From Caulobacteraceae bacterium (GTDB lineage: Bacteria > Pseudomonadota > Alphaproteobacteria > Caulobacterales > Caulobacteraceae), in the NCBI GenBank assembly GCA_027452265.1, contig DAIDGR010000018.1, forward strand, positions 1 to 40,526: DNA of 40,526 bases. The letters run 5' to 3'. The position numbers and the translations under genes were made by a program. Of the stretch, positions 1-10,155 are shown in pieces (position 1 is the stretch's first letter; each line of letters opens with the position of its first letter). The notes under the pieces are model-generated. The model had not been told where the DNA came from. It saw nothing but the letters and a program-made list of their open reading frames with translations, and searched no databases.

Positions 1-418
1 CCAGCACCTGCTTGGCCACCACCTGGCCGGTCAGGCCCCGCGCCGCCAGGTCCGGCGGAACGGAGAAGGCCTCCACCACCAGGCCATGATCGTGCGCCGC
101 GTCCCAGGCCATGACGCCGAGCCCGGCTGCCAGAGCCGCGGCGACCAGGGCGATCAGGGCTTGCAGGCCGACCTTGAGCGCTTCGCCCAGGCGTCGCCAT
201 CTGAGGAGGGCGATCTGCACCGCGCGCTGTTCGTGCAGGTGCTCGGTCTGAATCTCCACCAGGCGGCGGGCGCCGATCAGATAGGCTCGGGCTTCGGCGC
301 TGGCCCCGGCCTCGTCCAAGGCGACGGCGTCGGCGAGCGGGGCCCCGACGGACGGCGACTCGCCGGCGTCCTCACCCTCGCCGCCGAGCGCGCCTTCGAT
401 CCCGCCCTTCTCCGCCAT
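1..418 (-). CDS. N-terminal fragment of a membrane-anchored protein (probably TPR type)
   Basis: A minus-strand reading frame starts at ATG 418-416 and stays open to the left window edge, giving 139 complete residues and no stop. Residues 1-40 are acidic and Ala/Gly-rich. Residues 45-80 look helical and charged. A single hydrophobic segment at about residues 82-106 reads as a membrane anchor. After it comes a segment with the motif FSVPPDLAARGLTG, which I associate with Caulobacterales proteins that carry periplasmic tetratricopeptide repeats; that link is from memory. Topology is probably a cytoplasmic N terminus and an outside C terminus. The gene is divergent from lysK and shares a 172-bp intergenic region with it. 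The function cannot be assigned because the main domain lies outside the window. Confidence 0.6.
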   Translation of the reverse strand, partial: MAEKGGIEGALGGEGEDAGESPSVGAPLADAVALDEAGASAEARAYLIGARRLVEIQTEHLHEQRAVQIALLRWRRLGEALKVGLQALIALVAAALAAGLGVMAWDAAHDHGLVVEAFSVPPDLAARGLTGQVVAKQVL

Positions 419-554
419 GCCGCCCCCGACGCGCTCCGTGAATGAATGTCGCGAGGCCCGCCGGCCTTGGCAACCGTCTTGTTCCCGAGAGGGCGGCGGG
501 GGGCTGGACCGCCGGGCGTCAGGGCGCGTCGCCCGCTCGCCGGAGGCCGCTCGA

Positions 555-581
555 TTGACCCCGCCTCGCGCGGGCTTTACC
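555..581 (+). promoter_or_regulatory. Candidate lysK promoter, Caulobacter housekeeping type
   Basis: TTGACCC (555-561), a 12-base spacer and GCTTTACC (574-581) resemble the Caulobacter housekeeping consensus TTGACGS-N10-14-GCTANAWC. The predicted start of transcription would lie only a few bases before, or at, the ATG at 591, and no Shine-Dalgarno sequence is visible there. Consensus matching by eye only. Confidence 0.35.
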
Positions 582-590
582 GCGACGCCT

Positions 591-2288
591 ATGTTGAACG
601 GACTTTCCTCCCTGGCGCGGGCCGCCAAGCCCTGGACGTTCGAACAGGCGCGCAACCTGCTGGCGCGGCTGCTGCGCGTGCGGCTCGACGGCGAGGCGCG
701 AGACATGGCCGCCGCCCTGATCGCCGAGGGCCGGGTGGCCGAGGCGGTCGCCGCCTGCCCCGAACTTGGCCAGCCGGTGCTGTTCCAGACCGGCTATGGC
801 GCCTCGGGCCTGCCGCATATCGGCACCTTCAACGAGGTCGCCCGGACGACCATGGTCCGCGCCGCCTTTCGCGCCCTGACGGAGGAGGCGATCCCGACGC
901 GTCTCCTCTCCTTCTCAGACGACATGGACGGCCTCCGCAAGGTGCCCGAGAACGTCCCCAACCAGGACCTCCTGGCCCTGGATCTCGGCAAGCCTCTGAC
1001 GGCGGTGCGCGACCCGTTCGGCGAACAGCCGAGCTTTGGCGAATACAACAATGTCCGCATGCGGGCGTTTCTGGACGATCAGGGGTTCGACTACGAGTTC
1101 CTGTCCTCCACGCAGTGCTATCGCTCCGGCCTGTTCGACGCGCAGCTTCGCCTCATGCTGGAGCGGTTCGACGCGGTTCAGGCGGTGATGCTGCCCACCC
1201 TCGGGCCCGAGCGTCAGGCGACCTATTCGCCGTTTCTGCCGATCAGCCCGACCACGGGGCGGGTCCTGCAGGTCCCGACCCTGGAACGTTATCCCGACCG
1301 GGGAACCATCGTCTTCGAGGATGAGGACGGGGTGTGCAAGGAAACCCCCGTCACGGGTGGGGCGGTGAAACTGCAGTGGAAGCCGGACTGGGCCTGCCGC
1401 TGGGCCGCCTTCGCGGTCGACTACGAAATGGCCGGCAAGGACCTGATCGAGTCCGTCAAGGTCTCCTCGCGCATCTGCACGATCCTGGGCGGGGTCCCGC
1501 CAGAGGGATTCAATTTCGAGCTGTTCCTCGACCAGAACAACCAGAAGATCTCCAAGTCCAAGGGCAACGGCCTGACCCTGGAGGAGTGGCGCCGCTATGG
1601 CCCGCCGGAGAGCCTCGTCTACTACCTCTTCCAGTCGCCACGCTCGGCCAAGAAGCTCTATTTCGACGTCATCCCCCGGGCGAGCGATGAGTATCTTCAG
1701 CAGCTCGACGCGTTCAACGCCGCCCAAGAGGCCCCCGACCCGAACGCGCCGGCGCGCAACCCGCTCGACAACCCGGTCTGGAGCGTTCACGGCGGCGCGC
1801 CGCCGGCCAAGGGCTCGCCAGTCTCCTTCAGCCTGCTGCTGAATCTCGTCTCGGCGGCCAACGCCTCGGACAAGGCGATCCTCTGGGGCTTTATTCAGCG
1901 CCAGTTCCCGGACGCCAGCCCGGCGAGCGAGCCTCTTCTCGACCGCCTCACGGACCACGCCATTCACTATTACGAAGACTTCGTCGCCCCGGCGAAGCGC
2001 TTCCGCGCCCCGGATGCGCGCGAGCGTGCGGCCATGGAGGACCTGCTGGCGCGGTTGGCCGCCCTGCCCGAAGATTGCCGCGATGGCGAGACGATCCAGA
2101 ACGAAGTCTACGCGGCGGGGAAGGCGGCGGGCTTCGAGCCCCTGCGCGACTGGTTCACGGCGCTCTACGAGGTCCTGCTCGGCCAGAGCACGGGGCCACG
2201 CTTTGGCTCCTTCGTCGCCATATTCGGCCTGACCGAAACGCGCGCGCTGATGCGCCGCGCTCTGGACGGGGCCTTCGCCCCGACCTGA
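591..2288 (+). CDS. lysK: Lysyl-tRNA synthetase, class I
   Basis: Charges tRNA-Lys with lysine in the cytoplasm, using the class I (archaeal-type, COG1384) fold rather than the class II LysS of most bacteria. Class I LysRS is usual in many Alphaproteobacteria. In the 565-residue product the HIGH-type signature is HIGT at residues 76-79 and the KMSKS loop is KISKS at 319-323. The alpha-helix-rich C-terminal part continues to the end. The frame is open upstream to 417, but that extension is Arg/Pro-rich and unlike the family. The protein from ATG 591 (MLNGLSSLARAAKPWTF) has a normal family N terminus, so 591 is preferred. No Shine-Dalgarno sequence precedes it, and a promoter-like element at 555-581 sits directly upstream, which suggests a leaderless or very short-leader mRNA. 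The gene ends 6 bases from the convergent GNAT gene. Confidence 0.95.
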   Translation: MLNGLSSLARAAKPWTFEQARNLLARLLRVRLDGEARDMAAALIAEGRVAEAVAACPELGQPVLFQTGYGASGLPHIGTFNEVARTTMVRAAFRALTEEAIPTRLLSFSDDMDGLRKVPENVPNQDLLALDLGKPLTAVRDPFGEQPSFGEYNNVRMRAFLDDQGFDYEFLSSTQCYRSGLFDAQLRLMLERFDAVQAVMLPTLGPERQATYSPFLPISPTTGRVLQVPTLERYPDRGTIVFEDEDGVCKETPVTGGAVKLQWKPDWACRWAAFAVDYEMAGKDLIESVKVSSRICTILGGVPPEGFNFELFLDQNNQKISKSKGNGLTLEEWRRYGPPESLVYYLFQSPRSAKKLYFDVIPRASDEYLQQLDAFNAAQEAPDPNAPARNPLDNPVWSVHGGAPPAKGSPVSFSLLLNLVSAANASDKAILWGFIQRQFPDASPASEPLLDRLTDHAIHYYEDFVAPAKRFRAPDARERAAMEDLLARLAALPEDCRDGETIQNEVYAAGKAAGFEPLRDWFTALYEVLLGQSTGPRFGSFVAIFGLTETRALMRRALDGAFAPT

Positions 2289-2294
2289 AGCGCG

Positions 2295-2906
2295 TCAGGC
2301 CCCTGCGGGCCGGCGGATGCGAAACCTCAGGCTCTCGCCGCCGCCCATGCTGATGGGCTTGGCGAACCGCTCGACCAGCACGCCGCCGTTGGCGAGAATG
2401 ACCTTTTGCGAGGCCAGATTGTCGGGCTGTGTCGTGAGCTCGACGAACGGCAGGCCCCGGGCCCAGGCGACGGGCAGGATCAGCTTCAGAGCCTGCCTCG
2501 CGCGGCCAAGCCCCCGCTTCCAGGGGACCACCGCATAGCCGATATGGCCCAGCACGTGCGGCGGCAGGACGCCCGTCCGGTCGTGATCCCAGCGCAGGGA
2601 GATGACGCCACAAAAATCGTCATCCCAGATCCAGCGGGTGACGCCCGGCAGGCGCGCATAGAGAACCCCGTCGAGCCCCTGGATGGGCGGAAGGCGCCCC
2701 TCGGGATCATCGCTCCGCCAGACGAACGCGTCCGGGTCCTTGGCGATGGCGTCGAGTTGCTCGCGGGCGGCGACCGCGCCGCGGATATTGTCCGGACTCC
2801 AGCCCTGCTCGAGCGCGTCGACATAGCGCGGCAGGCGCGCCCGCGAAAAGCGCTCAAGCGTGACGTCGGGAGGGGCGGCGCCGGGTGGGACGGTTGGACG
2901 GGTCAT
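2295..2906 (-). CDS. GNAT family N-acetyltransferase
   Basis: A 203-residue protein with the acetyl-CoA binding core of the GNAT fold. The segment GHIGYAVVPWKRGLGRA (residues 120-136) contains the Arg/Gln-x-x-Gly-x-Gly/Ala pyrophosphate loop, here KRGLGRA. A following helix and the segment VELTTQPDNLASQKVILANG match motif B and the C-terminal strand. It resembles the COG3981 group of predicted acetyltransferases, whose substrates are mostly unknown, so small molecule and protein targets are both possible. A CGGAGAG Shine-Dalgarno-like sequence precedes ATG 2906. The gene is convergent with lysK and divergent from the amidohydrolase operon, sharing the 295-bp region that contains a palindrome. 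Whether it belongs functionally with the deacylase is unknown. Confidence 0.85.
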   Translation of the reverse strand: MTRPTVPPGAAPPDVTLERFSRARLPRYVDALEQGWSPDNIRGAVAAREQLDAIAKDPDAFVWRSDDPEGRLPPIQGLDGVLYARLPGVTRWIWDDDFCGVISLRWDHDRTGVLPPHVLGHIGYAVVPWKRGLGRARQALKLILPVAWARGLPFVELTTQPDNLASQKVILANGGVLVERFAKPISMGGGESLRFRIRRPAGA

Positions 2907-3087
2907 CGTCGGGCTCTCCGGAGGGAAGCGCTCCCCGCGGGGCCCTGATCAAAGGCGACCCCGCGAGGCGCGGGGTCGGCGGACGGCGTAGCCTGTCAGA
3001 TGCAGGCGCGCGCGCGGTCCCCGCCCCGGAAGGGCTGGCGAAGGCGACGGCGATTGCGGGCGACGACGAACATGGGACCGGGGTTTA

Positions 3088-3107
3088 GCGTTCGGTCCGC
3101 CGAACGC
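3088..3107. promoter_or_regulatory. Perfect inverted repeat, probable operator
   Basis: GCGTTCGG and CCGAACGC (8 bp each) flank a TCCG centre. The repeat ends 5 bp before the -35-like TTGACGC of the amidohydrolase operon. There is no T-tract on either strand, so a terminator is unlikely. A regulator dimer site is the simplest reading; no regulator gene lies nearby. A looser GTTC...GAAC pair occurs again at about 3158-3176 in the leader. Confidence 0.45.
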
Positions 3108-3112
3108 AAGCC

Positions 3113-3141
3113 TTGACGCTCCCCCGTCTTGGGGCGCCAAC
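3113..3141 (+). promoter_or_regulatory. Candidate promoter of the amidohydrolase-dioxygenase operon
   Basis: TTGACGC (3113-3119) matches the Caulobacter housekeeping -35 element exactly. After a 14-base spacer, GCGCCAAC (3134-3141) is a partial match to GCTANAWC. This would give a leader of about 50 bases before ATG 3202. Confidence 0.35.
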
Positions 3142-3201
3142 TGGAATTCAAACGTCTGTTCGGGACCGAGCGGAACGATACGTCCAGGGAGATGCGGGCC
3201 C

Positions 3202-4935
3202 ATGGCGCACGCCTATGACCTCGTCATTCGCGGTGGCGAGGTGTTCGACGGCGATGGCGGCCCCTCGCGCGAGGCGGACCTCGCCATCGCGGATGGCCGG
3301 ATCGTCGCGGTGGGCGAGGTCCCGGGTCGCGGAGCCGAGGAGATCGACGCCCGGGGCCTGATCGTGACGCCGGGCTTCGTCGACATCCACACGCACTATG
3401 ATGGCCAGGCGACGTGGGATGAGCGGTTGCAACCCTCGTCCTGGCACGGCGTCACGACGGTGGTGATGGGCAATTGCGGCGTCGGCTTCGCACCCTGCCG
3501 CGAAGCCGATCACGACCGGCTGATCCGGCTCATGGAGGGGGTCGAGGACATCCCCTTTCCCGTCCTGGCCGAGGGGCTCGACTGGCGCTGGACGAGTTGT
3601 GGCGACTATCTCGACGCCCTGGCCGAGCGCCGGTTCGACGTCGACCTGGGCAGCCAGCTGCCGCACGCGGCCCTGAGGGTCTTCGTCATGGGCCAGAGGG
3701 GCGTCGACCGAGAGCCGGCGACGGCGGCGGATATCGTGGCCATGCGCGATCTGGCGCGCGAAGCGATGGAGGCCGGGGCCCTGGGCTTTTCCACCTCGCG
3801 CACCCTCAACCACCGCACGAGCGATGGTCAGCCGACCCCGACCCTCACCGCGGGGGAGGACGAGCTCACGGGAATCGCGCTCGGCCTCAAGGCCGCCGGG
3901 CGCGGGGTGATTCAGGTGGTCTCGGACTTCCAGGACCCGGAGGGCGAATTTGGCATGCTGCGCCGGATCGCCGAGGCCAGCGGCCGCCCCCTCTCCTTTA
4001 CCCTGGCCCAGGGCGGGCGCGACCCTAAGGGCTATCGCCGCCTTCTGGCCGCCCTGGAGGCGGCCACGGCCAGCGGTCTGCCGATCAAGGCGCAGACGGC
4101 GGCCCGCGCGGTGGGCGTGCTCCTGGGACTGGAGCTCACCGTCAACCCCTTCAGCCGGTGGAGCGGCTATCGCCAGATCGCGGACCAGCCCCTGGCGATC
4201 CGGGCGGCCAAGCTCGCCGACCCCGCCTTCCGCGCCCGTCTGCTGGCCGACCCGCCGCAGGAGGCGCCCCGGGGCCTGACGGCCGACTGGTCGCGCCTGT
4301 TCCTGCTGGGCGCCGAGCCCGATTATGAGCCCGGACCCGAGGCTTCGGTGGCGGCCGAGGCCGCGCGCCAGGGCAAGGCGCCCGAAGTCGTCGCGCTGGA
4401 TCACATGCTGAGCCAGGGCGGGCGAGGCATGATCTATGCGCCGTTCCTCAACTACGCCGAAGGCTCTCTGGACGCGGTGCGCGAGATGATCGTCCACCCC
4501 GATACGGTTCCGGGCCTGTCCGACGGCGGGGCCCATGTGGGCATGATCTGCGACGGCAGCTTTCCGACCTCGCTGCTCACCCATTGGACGCGGGACCGAA
4601 CGCGGGGCCCGAAAATCCCTCTGCAGGACGTGATCCGACGTCAGACCCGGGAGACCGCGCGTTGCGTCGGCCTGCATGATCGCGGGCGGCTGGCGCCGGG
4701 CTATCGGGCGGATGTCAACGTGATCGACTATGACCGGCTCAAGCTCGCGGCGCCTCAGGTGGCCTATGACCTGCCTGCGGGAGGGCGACGCCTGATCCAG
4801 CGGGCCAGCGGCTATCACGCGACCCTCGTGGCCGGCCAGGTCACCTATCGCGACGGCGTGGCCACGGGGACCCTGCCTGGTCGACTTCTGCGCGGGGCGC
4901 GGGCGGCGCCGCGCCCAGAGCACGACGCGCAATAG
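3202..4935 (+). CDS. Amidohydrolase, N-acyl-D-amino-acid deacylase family
   Basis: A 577-residue metal-dependent hydrolase of the COG3653 / D-aminoacylase group. It is expected to split an amide bond in an N-acyl-amino acid or related compound in the cytoplasm; there is no signal peptide. Visible hallmarks are the N-terminal beta-sandwich strand (DLVIRGGEVFDGDG), the HxH metal motif in GFVDIHTHYDGQ (H63, H65), the family-typical Cys in VVMGNCGVGFAP (C92, in place of the carboxylated Lys of other amidohydrolases), and SDGGAH (D441, H445). The small beta-domain is completed at the C terminus. ATG 3202 has AGGGAG upstream. The dioxygenase gene starts 35 bases after the stop with its own GGGAGA, so the two are probably one operon. 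Substrate is not determinable from sequence; many members of this family are annotated generically. Confidence 0.88.
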   Translation: MAHAYDLVIRGGEVFDGDGGPSREADLAIADGRIVAVGEVPGRGAEEIDARGLIVTPGFVDIHTHYDGQATWDERLQPSSWHGVTTVVMGNCGVGFAPCREADHDRLIRLMEGVEDIPFPVLAEGLDWRWTSCGDYLDALAERRFDVDLGSQLPHAALRVFVMGQRGVDREPATAADIVAMRDLAREAMEAGALGFSTSRTLNHRTSDGQPTPTLTAGEDELTGIALGLKAAGRGVIQVVSDFQDPEGEFGMLRRIAEASGRPLSFTLAQGGRDPKGYRRLLAALEAATASGLPIKAQTAARAVGVLLGLELTVNPFSRWSGYRQIADQPLAIRAAKLADPAFRARLLADPPQEAPRGLTADWSRLFLLGAEPDYEPGPEASVAAEAARQGKAPEVVALDHMLSQGGRGMIYAPFLNYAEGSLDAVREMIVHPDTVPGLSDGGAHVGMICDGSFPTSLLTHWTRDRTRGPKIPLQDVIRRQTRETARCVGLHDRGRLAPGYRADVNVIDYDRLKLAAPQVAYDLPAGGRRLIQRASGYHATLVAGQVTYRDGVATGTLPGRLLRGARAAPRPEHDAQ

Positions 4936-4970
4936 GTCCGGACCCCACACGACAACGGGAGAGTCGCCAG

Positions 4971-5990
4971 ATGGACATCACCCCCCTGGAAAGCGCCTGC
5001 GAGTGGGCCGCGGCGGACATGGCCGATCCGGCCGTCTGGACCTACGCGCTCTCGACCGCCGACATCGAGGAGGTGGCCGCCGCCGTCGCCCACGCCCAGG
5101 CGCGATCGCGCGATTTTCTCGAGATCGGCGCGGCCGAGTTTCCCCTGCCGGGCCTGGCCCCGCGTCTGAAGCGGATCGAGGCCGAGCTGATCAATGGGCG
5201 CGGTTTCGCCGTCATCCGGGGCCTCGACCCTCAGCGCTTCGATCGTGACGCTCTGTGTCTGGCCTATTGGGGGATCGGCGCGCACCTGGGCCGACCCTGG
5301 CCCCAGAACCATAAGGGCCACCTGCTTGGCGATGTCACCGACCAGGGCAAGGCGCCGGACGATCCCACAGCCCGCGGCAATGAGCTGGGGCAGATTGGCC
5401 TGGAGCTGCACTGCGACGGCTCCGACCTCGTCGGATTGCTTTGCCTCGCCCAGGGGGCCAGGGGCGGCGCCTCGCTGGTGTGCAATTCGGTGGCCCTGCA
5501 CAACGTCCTTGTGCGCGAGCGGCCCGATCTCGCCGCCGAGCTCTACAAGCCTCAGCCCTATGACATGCGCGGCGAACAGGCCCCCGGGGCGCGGAGCTGG
5601 TACGAGCTGCCGGTCTTCACCCATCATGCGGGGCGGCTGTTCGTGCGGCTGATCGGCGCCTATATCCACGCCTCGCAGCGCCATGCCGACGCGCCGCGCC
5701 TGACCCCGCGGGCGATCGAGGCCCTGGCCTGGATGAAGGCGGCGGCGGACAGCGGGCGCTGGACCGTGGTGATGGATTTCCAGCCCGGCGACATGCAGTT
5801 CATCAACAACTACCACGTCCTGCACGGGCGCCTGCCCTATGAGGACGACCGCGCCGCCGGCAAGGTCCGCCATCTCAAGCGCCTGTGGCTCGAGACCCGG
5901 ACCCTGACCGACCGTCCGGCCTATTTCCGCAACAACCTCTCTGGGCACTGGGCGCGCAACAAGGTCATCAGCCGGCTGGACGCGGCGTGA
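4971..5990 (+). CDS. TauD/TfdA-family Fe(II)/2-oxoglutarate-type dioxygenase
   Basis: A 339-residue non-haem iron enzyme. The metal triad is visible as H147-x-D149 in LELHCDGSD and H285 in NNYHVLHGR, and Arg residues in the following RHLKRLWL are candidates for the 2-oxoglutarate carboxylate. The phrase GGASLVCNSVALHN after the HxD is typical of the TauD/TfdA superfamily, which hydroxylates small carbon, nitrogen or sulfur compounds and often releases a leaving group. Placement right behind an N-acyl-amino-acid deacylase-like gene suggests both act on one substrate route, for example oxidation before or after deacylation; this is inference. The N-terminal 100 residues are less typical. The gene converges on katG with a 43-base gap that holds no clear terminator. 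Confidence 0.85.
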   Translation: MDITPLESACEWAAADMADPAVWTYALSTADIEEVAAAVAHAQARSRDFLEIGAAEFPLPGLAPRLKRIEAELINGRGFAVIRGLDPQRFDRDALCLAYWGIGAHLGRPWPQNHKGHLLGDVTDQGKAPDDPTARGNELGQIGLELHCDGSDLVGLLCLAQGARGGASLVCNSVALHNVLVRERPDLAAELYKPQPYDMRGEQAPGARSWYELPVFTHHAGRLFVRLIGAYIHASQRHADAPRLTPRAIEALAWMKAAADSGRWTVVMDFQPGDMQFINNYHVLHGRLPYEDDRAAGKVRHLKRLWLETRTLTDRPAYFRNNLSGHWARNKVISRLDAA

Positions 5991-6033
5991 TCACGCGAAC
6001 GACGAGGCCGCGCGTCACGCCTTTTGCGTCCCG

Positions 6034-8274
<2,241 letters not shown>

Positions 8275-8287
8275 TCATATCGATCCA

Positions 8288-8324
8288 ATCGATTTTATCT
8301 GACCTTACGATAGGATCGAACTAT
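8288..8324. promoter_or_regulatory. OxyR-like tandem binding site upstream of katG
   Basis: The OxyR motif is two ATAG-N7-CTAT elements separated by 7 bp. Here the distal element is ATAG-N7-CTAT (8310-8324, all eight outer bases match) and the proximal is ATCG-N7-CTGA (8288-8302). The spacing is exactly 7 bp. Counted over the ten specified positions of each element, the matches are 9 and 7. The site lies in the katG upstream region, a correct place for activation. Confidence 0.55.
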
Positions 8325-8396
8325 CACCGCCGCCGCGTAACGTTGTTGGTACGCCGCGTTCGTGACGATTTTCAGGACAGGACGGCGGATCGCGCC

Positions 8397-8726
8397 TTAG
8401 CGCTGCCGGGCCTTGCGCGCGGCGTAGCGGGCGTCGCGTTTGGCCTTCTGCTCGGCCTTGGTCAGGGCCTTGCGCTCTTTGCGCAGCTCGCGCTTGAGGG
8501 CCATCTCGGCCTCCATCTCCTCCTCAGCCTTGCGGCGGGCTTCCTCACGCGCCGCGGCGCGGGCCGCCCGGACGGCCTCAAGTTCCCGGGCGCGGGCTTC
8601 CGCGCGGGACTCCAGGGTCTCGGCCTGAACGGTGGGCTTGGGCTTGAACTTGGCGAGCATGGCCCGCTTGGCTTCCGCCTGGGCGCTGAGGCGCTCGGCG
8701 AAACCGGTCTTGGGAAGATCCTTCAT
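8397..8726 (-). CDS. DUF6481 family protein, charged coiled coil
   Basis: A 109-residue, extremely Ala/Arg/Glu/Lys-rich protein with no hydrophobic segments. Residues 30-100 form one long predicted helix, probably a coiled coil. The start (LPKTGFAERLSAQAEAKRAM) and the end (KRDARYAARKARQR) match the DUF6481 family of Alphaproteobacteria. That family is known only by sequence and is often found next to cold-shock genes. The basic C terminus could bind nucleic acid, but that is a guess. The start is ATG 8726 with only a weak GAGA ribosome site. A perfect TATAAT at 8886-8881 points to a leader of about 148 nt, long for this genome. Confidence 0.75.
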   Translation of the reverse strand: MKDLPKTGFAERLSAQAEAKRAMLAKFKPKPTVQAETLESRAEARARELEAVRAARAAAREEARRKAEEEMEAEMALKRELRKERKALTKAEQKAKRDARYAARKARQR

Positions 8727-8880
8727 GCGGGACGGTGGGTTCTCTTGTCGATGGCGCGAGGGGCGGGCGCGGCGTGCGGCCCCAGGAGACGAGCCCGGAG
8801 CGCTTGGCGGGCGCGGCTCTCAAAGCGCAGAACCGCGCGCCTGGCAAGCCACCCGGCGCGAATTCCCGCGTGAAGCGGAC

Positions 8881-8901
8881 ATTATATACGCCATATACGC
8901 C
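8881..8901 (-). promoter_or_regulatory. TATAAT -10 element with 9-bp tandem repeat, DUF6481 promoter candidate
   Basis: Read on the minus strand, TATAAT (8886-8881) is a perfect -10 hexamer in very GC-rich DNA. On the plus strand the same stretch is a tandem duplication of ATATACGCC (8884-8892 and 8893-8901). No good -35 is seen 17 bp upstream. It lies just beyond the stop of the DUF1330 gene. Confidence 0.35.
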
Positions 8902-8912
8902 GCGGTTGCGCT

Positions 8913-9371
8913 CTATTCGCCGAACCCCGCTCCCGGCGTCAGCGGCGCCAGGCGGATCAGACGGCTGTCGGCGACGGCCGCGGTGCGATGCTTGACGTGC
9001 TCGCGGTACTCCGGGTCGGTGACCATGGCCAGAAACGCGCCGGCATTGGGATAGCTGGCGATGAAAGCCAGGTCCCAGCGCTCGTCGCTCGGCCCGGTGA
9101 GCACCGTCTCGGGCCGGCCGGCCCAGACCTGCCTCCCACCGACCCGGGCGAACACCGCCGCGCTGGTCGCGCCATAGGCGCGATAGGCCTCAAGGCCGGT
9201 GCGGCCCTTGCCATGGTCAGGATGATCGGGGGGGTAAACCGCCATCGGACGCAACCGGATCAGGTTGAGCATGTGAATCGGCGTGTCCCGGGGTAGGGCC
9301 TTGAACGCCTCGAACTGGGCGCGCTCAGGGTCGACCGATCCGACGGGCTCACCCGCACGCGCTTCCGACAT
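8913..9371 (-). CDS. DUF1330 domain protein
   Basis: A 152-residue soluble protein with the ferredoxin-like alpha+beta fold of DUF1330, related to dimeric alpha-beta barrel proteins. Visible family features are HMLNLIRLRP in the first strand, a Tyr-rich helix (GLEAYRAYGATSAAVFARVGGR), WDLAFIASYPNAGAFLAM, and the ending DPEYREHVKHRTAAVADSRLI, where a Tyr and Arg precede the last strand. Most members lack a known function. ATG 9371 has a strong GAGGAGG sequence upstream. It is divergent from the ATP synthase operon with a 217-bp gap. Confidence 0.8.
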   Translation of the reverse strand: MSEARAGEPVGSVDPERAQFEAFKALPRDTPIHMLNLIRLRPMAVYPPDHPDHGKGRTGLEAYRAYGATSAAVFARVGGRQVWAGRPETVLTGPSDERWDLAFIASYPNAGAFLAMVTDPEYREHVKHRTAAVADSRLIRLAPLTPGAGFGE

Positions 9372-9588
9372 CGCCTCGCCTCCTCGCTGGGACTCTCATG
9401 TCCGCCATCGCACAGACCGGCCTTGGTTGCGAGGCCAGGGAGGCCATGATATCAGGCGCGCGGCCTTGCGACGGGGGGACCTTCGCGGCGCGCTGATCCC
9501 GCACGATTGGTAAGCGTTTTCAAGGCCTTGTTGTCGGTTCTGGCGATGCTGCCGGGATCGACGCCTAACGCTATCGAACGGATTGGAC

Positions 9589-10143
9589 GTGGCTGACGAT
9601 TCCAAGGCGACGGATGTGGGCGCGCGCTATGCGCAGGCGCTGTTCGACCTCGCCGTCGAAACCAAGGCCCTGACCGCCATTGAGGCGGATCTGGCGGCTC
9701 TCAAGGTCATGGTCTCTGAGAGTCAGGATCTGCGCACCCTGCTGGCCTCGCCCCGTTTCTCCGCCGAGGACAAGGCCAAGGGGCTTGAGGCGGTGGCCAA
9801 GCGGGCGAAGATGAACCCGACGACGGTCCGCTTCCTGGGCGTTCTCGCTCAGAATCGTCGCACCGCCGCTCTGGCCGGGGTGATCCGCGCCTTCGAAGGC
9901 CTGGCCGCGGCGCATCGGGGTCTGGTGGCGGCCGAGGTCGTCACCGCTGTCCCTCTTACTCCGGCCCAGACCCGCGACCTCACCGCCGCCCTGCGCCAGG
10001 CGCTTGGCCAAGACCCTCAGATCTCCGCCCGCGTGGATCCCGCCATTCTCGGCGGCCTCCGCGTCAAGGTCGGCTCCCGCCTGTACGACGCTTCGCTGAA
10101 GTCGAAGCTCGACTCCCTGAAATTCGCCCTGAAGAGAGCCTGA
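9589..10143 (+). CDS. atpH: ATP synthase F1 subunit delta
   Basis: The subunit joins the F1 head to the peripheral stalk (OSCP homologue). The 184-residue product from GTG 9589 begins [22 protein letters not shown], whose GxRYAxALFDLA stretch is typical of delta. The C-terminal domain ends with the conserved segment [35 protein letters not shown] at 9583 would add two residues and cannot be excluded, as neither has a strong ribosome site. It is the first gene of the operon and ends 12 bases before atpA. F0 genes are not adjacent, as is common in Alphaproteobacteria, where atpBEF lie elsewhere. No clear promoter was recognised in 9372-9588. Confidence 0.95.
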   Translation: MADDSKATDVGARYAQALFDLAVETKALTAIEADLAALKVMVSESQDLRTLLASPRFSAEDKAKGLEAVAKRAKMNPTTVRFLGVLAQNRRTAALAGVIRAFEGLAAAHRGLVAAEVVTAVPLTPAQTRDLTAALRQALGQDPQISARVDPAILGGLRVKVGSRLYDASLKSKLDSLKFALKRA

Positions 10144-10155
10144 AGCATTACCGCC

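Noticed and set aside
417-590. 58-residue N-terminal extension of LysRS
   Set aside because: Arg/Pro-rich, unlike the family, and it crosses the divergent promoter region. ATG 591 gives the normal N terminus.
3148-4950. 600-codon open frame antisense to the amidohydrolase gene
   Set aside because: The sense frame keeps all catalytic motifs. The antisense product is low-complexity and lacks domain features; such shadows are common where the third codon position is GC-rich.
9372-9588. Promoter of the atp operon
   Set aside because: GCTATCGA at about 9570 recalls the Caulobacter -10 element but lacks its conserved A and C and has no TTGAC at suitable distance. No confident call.
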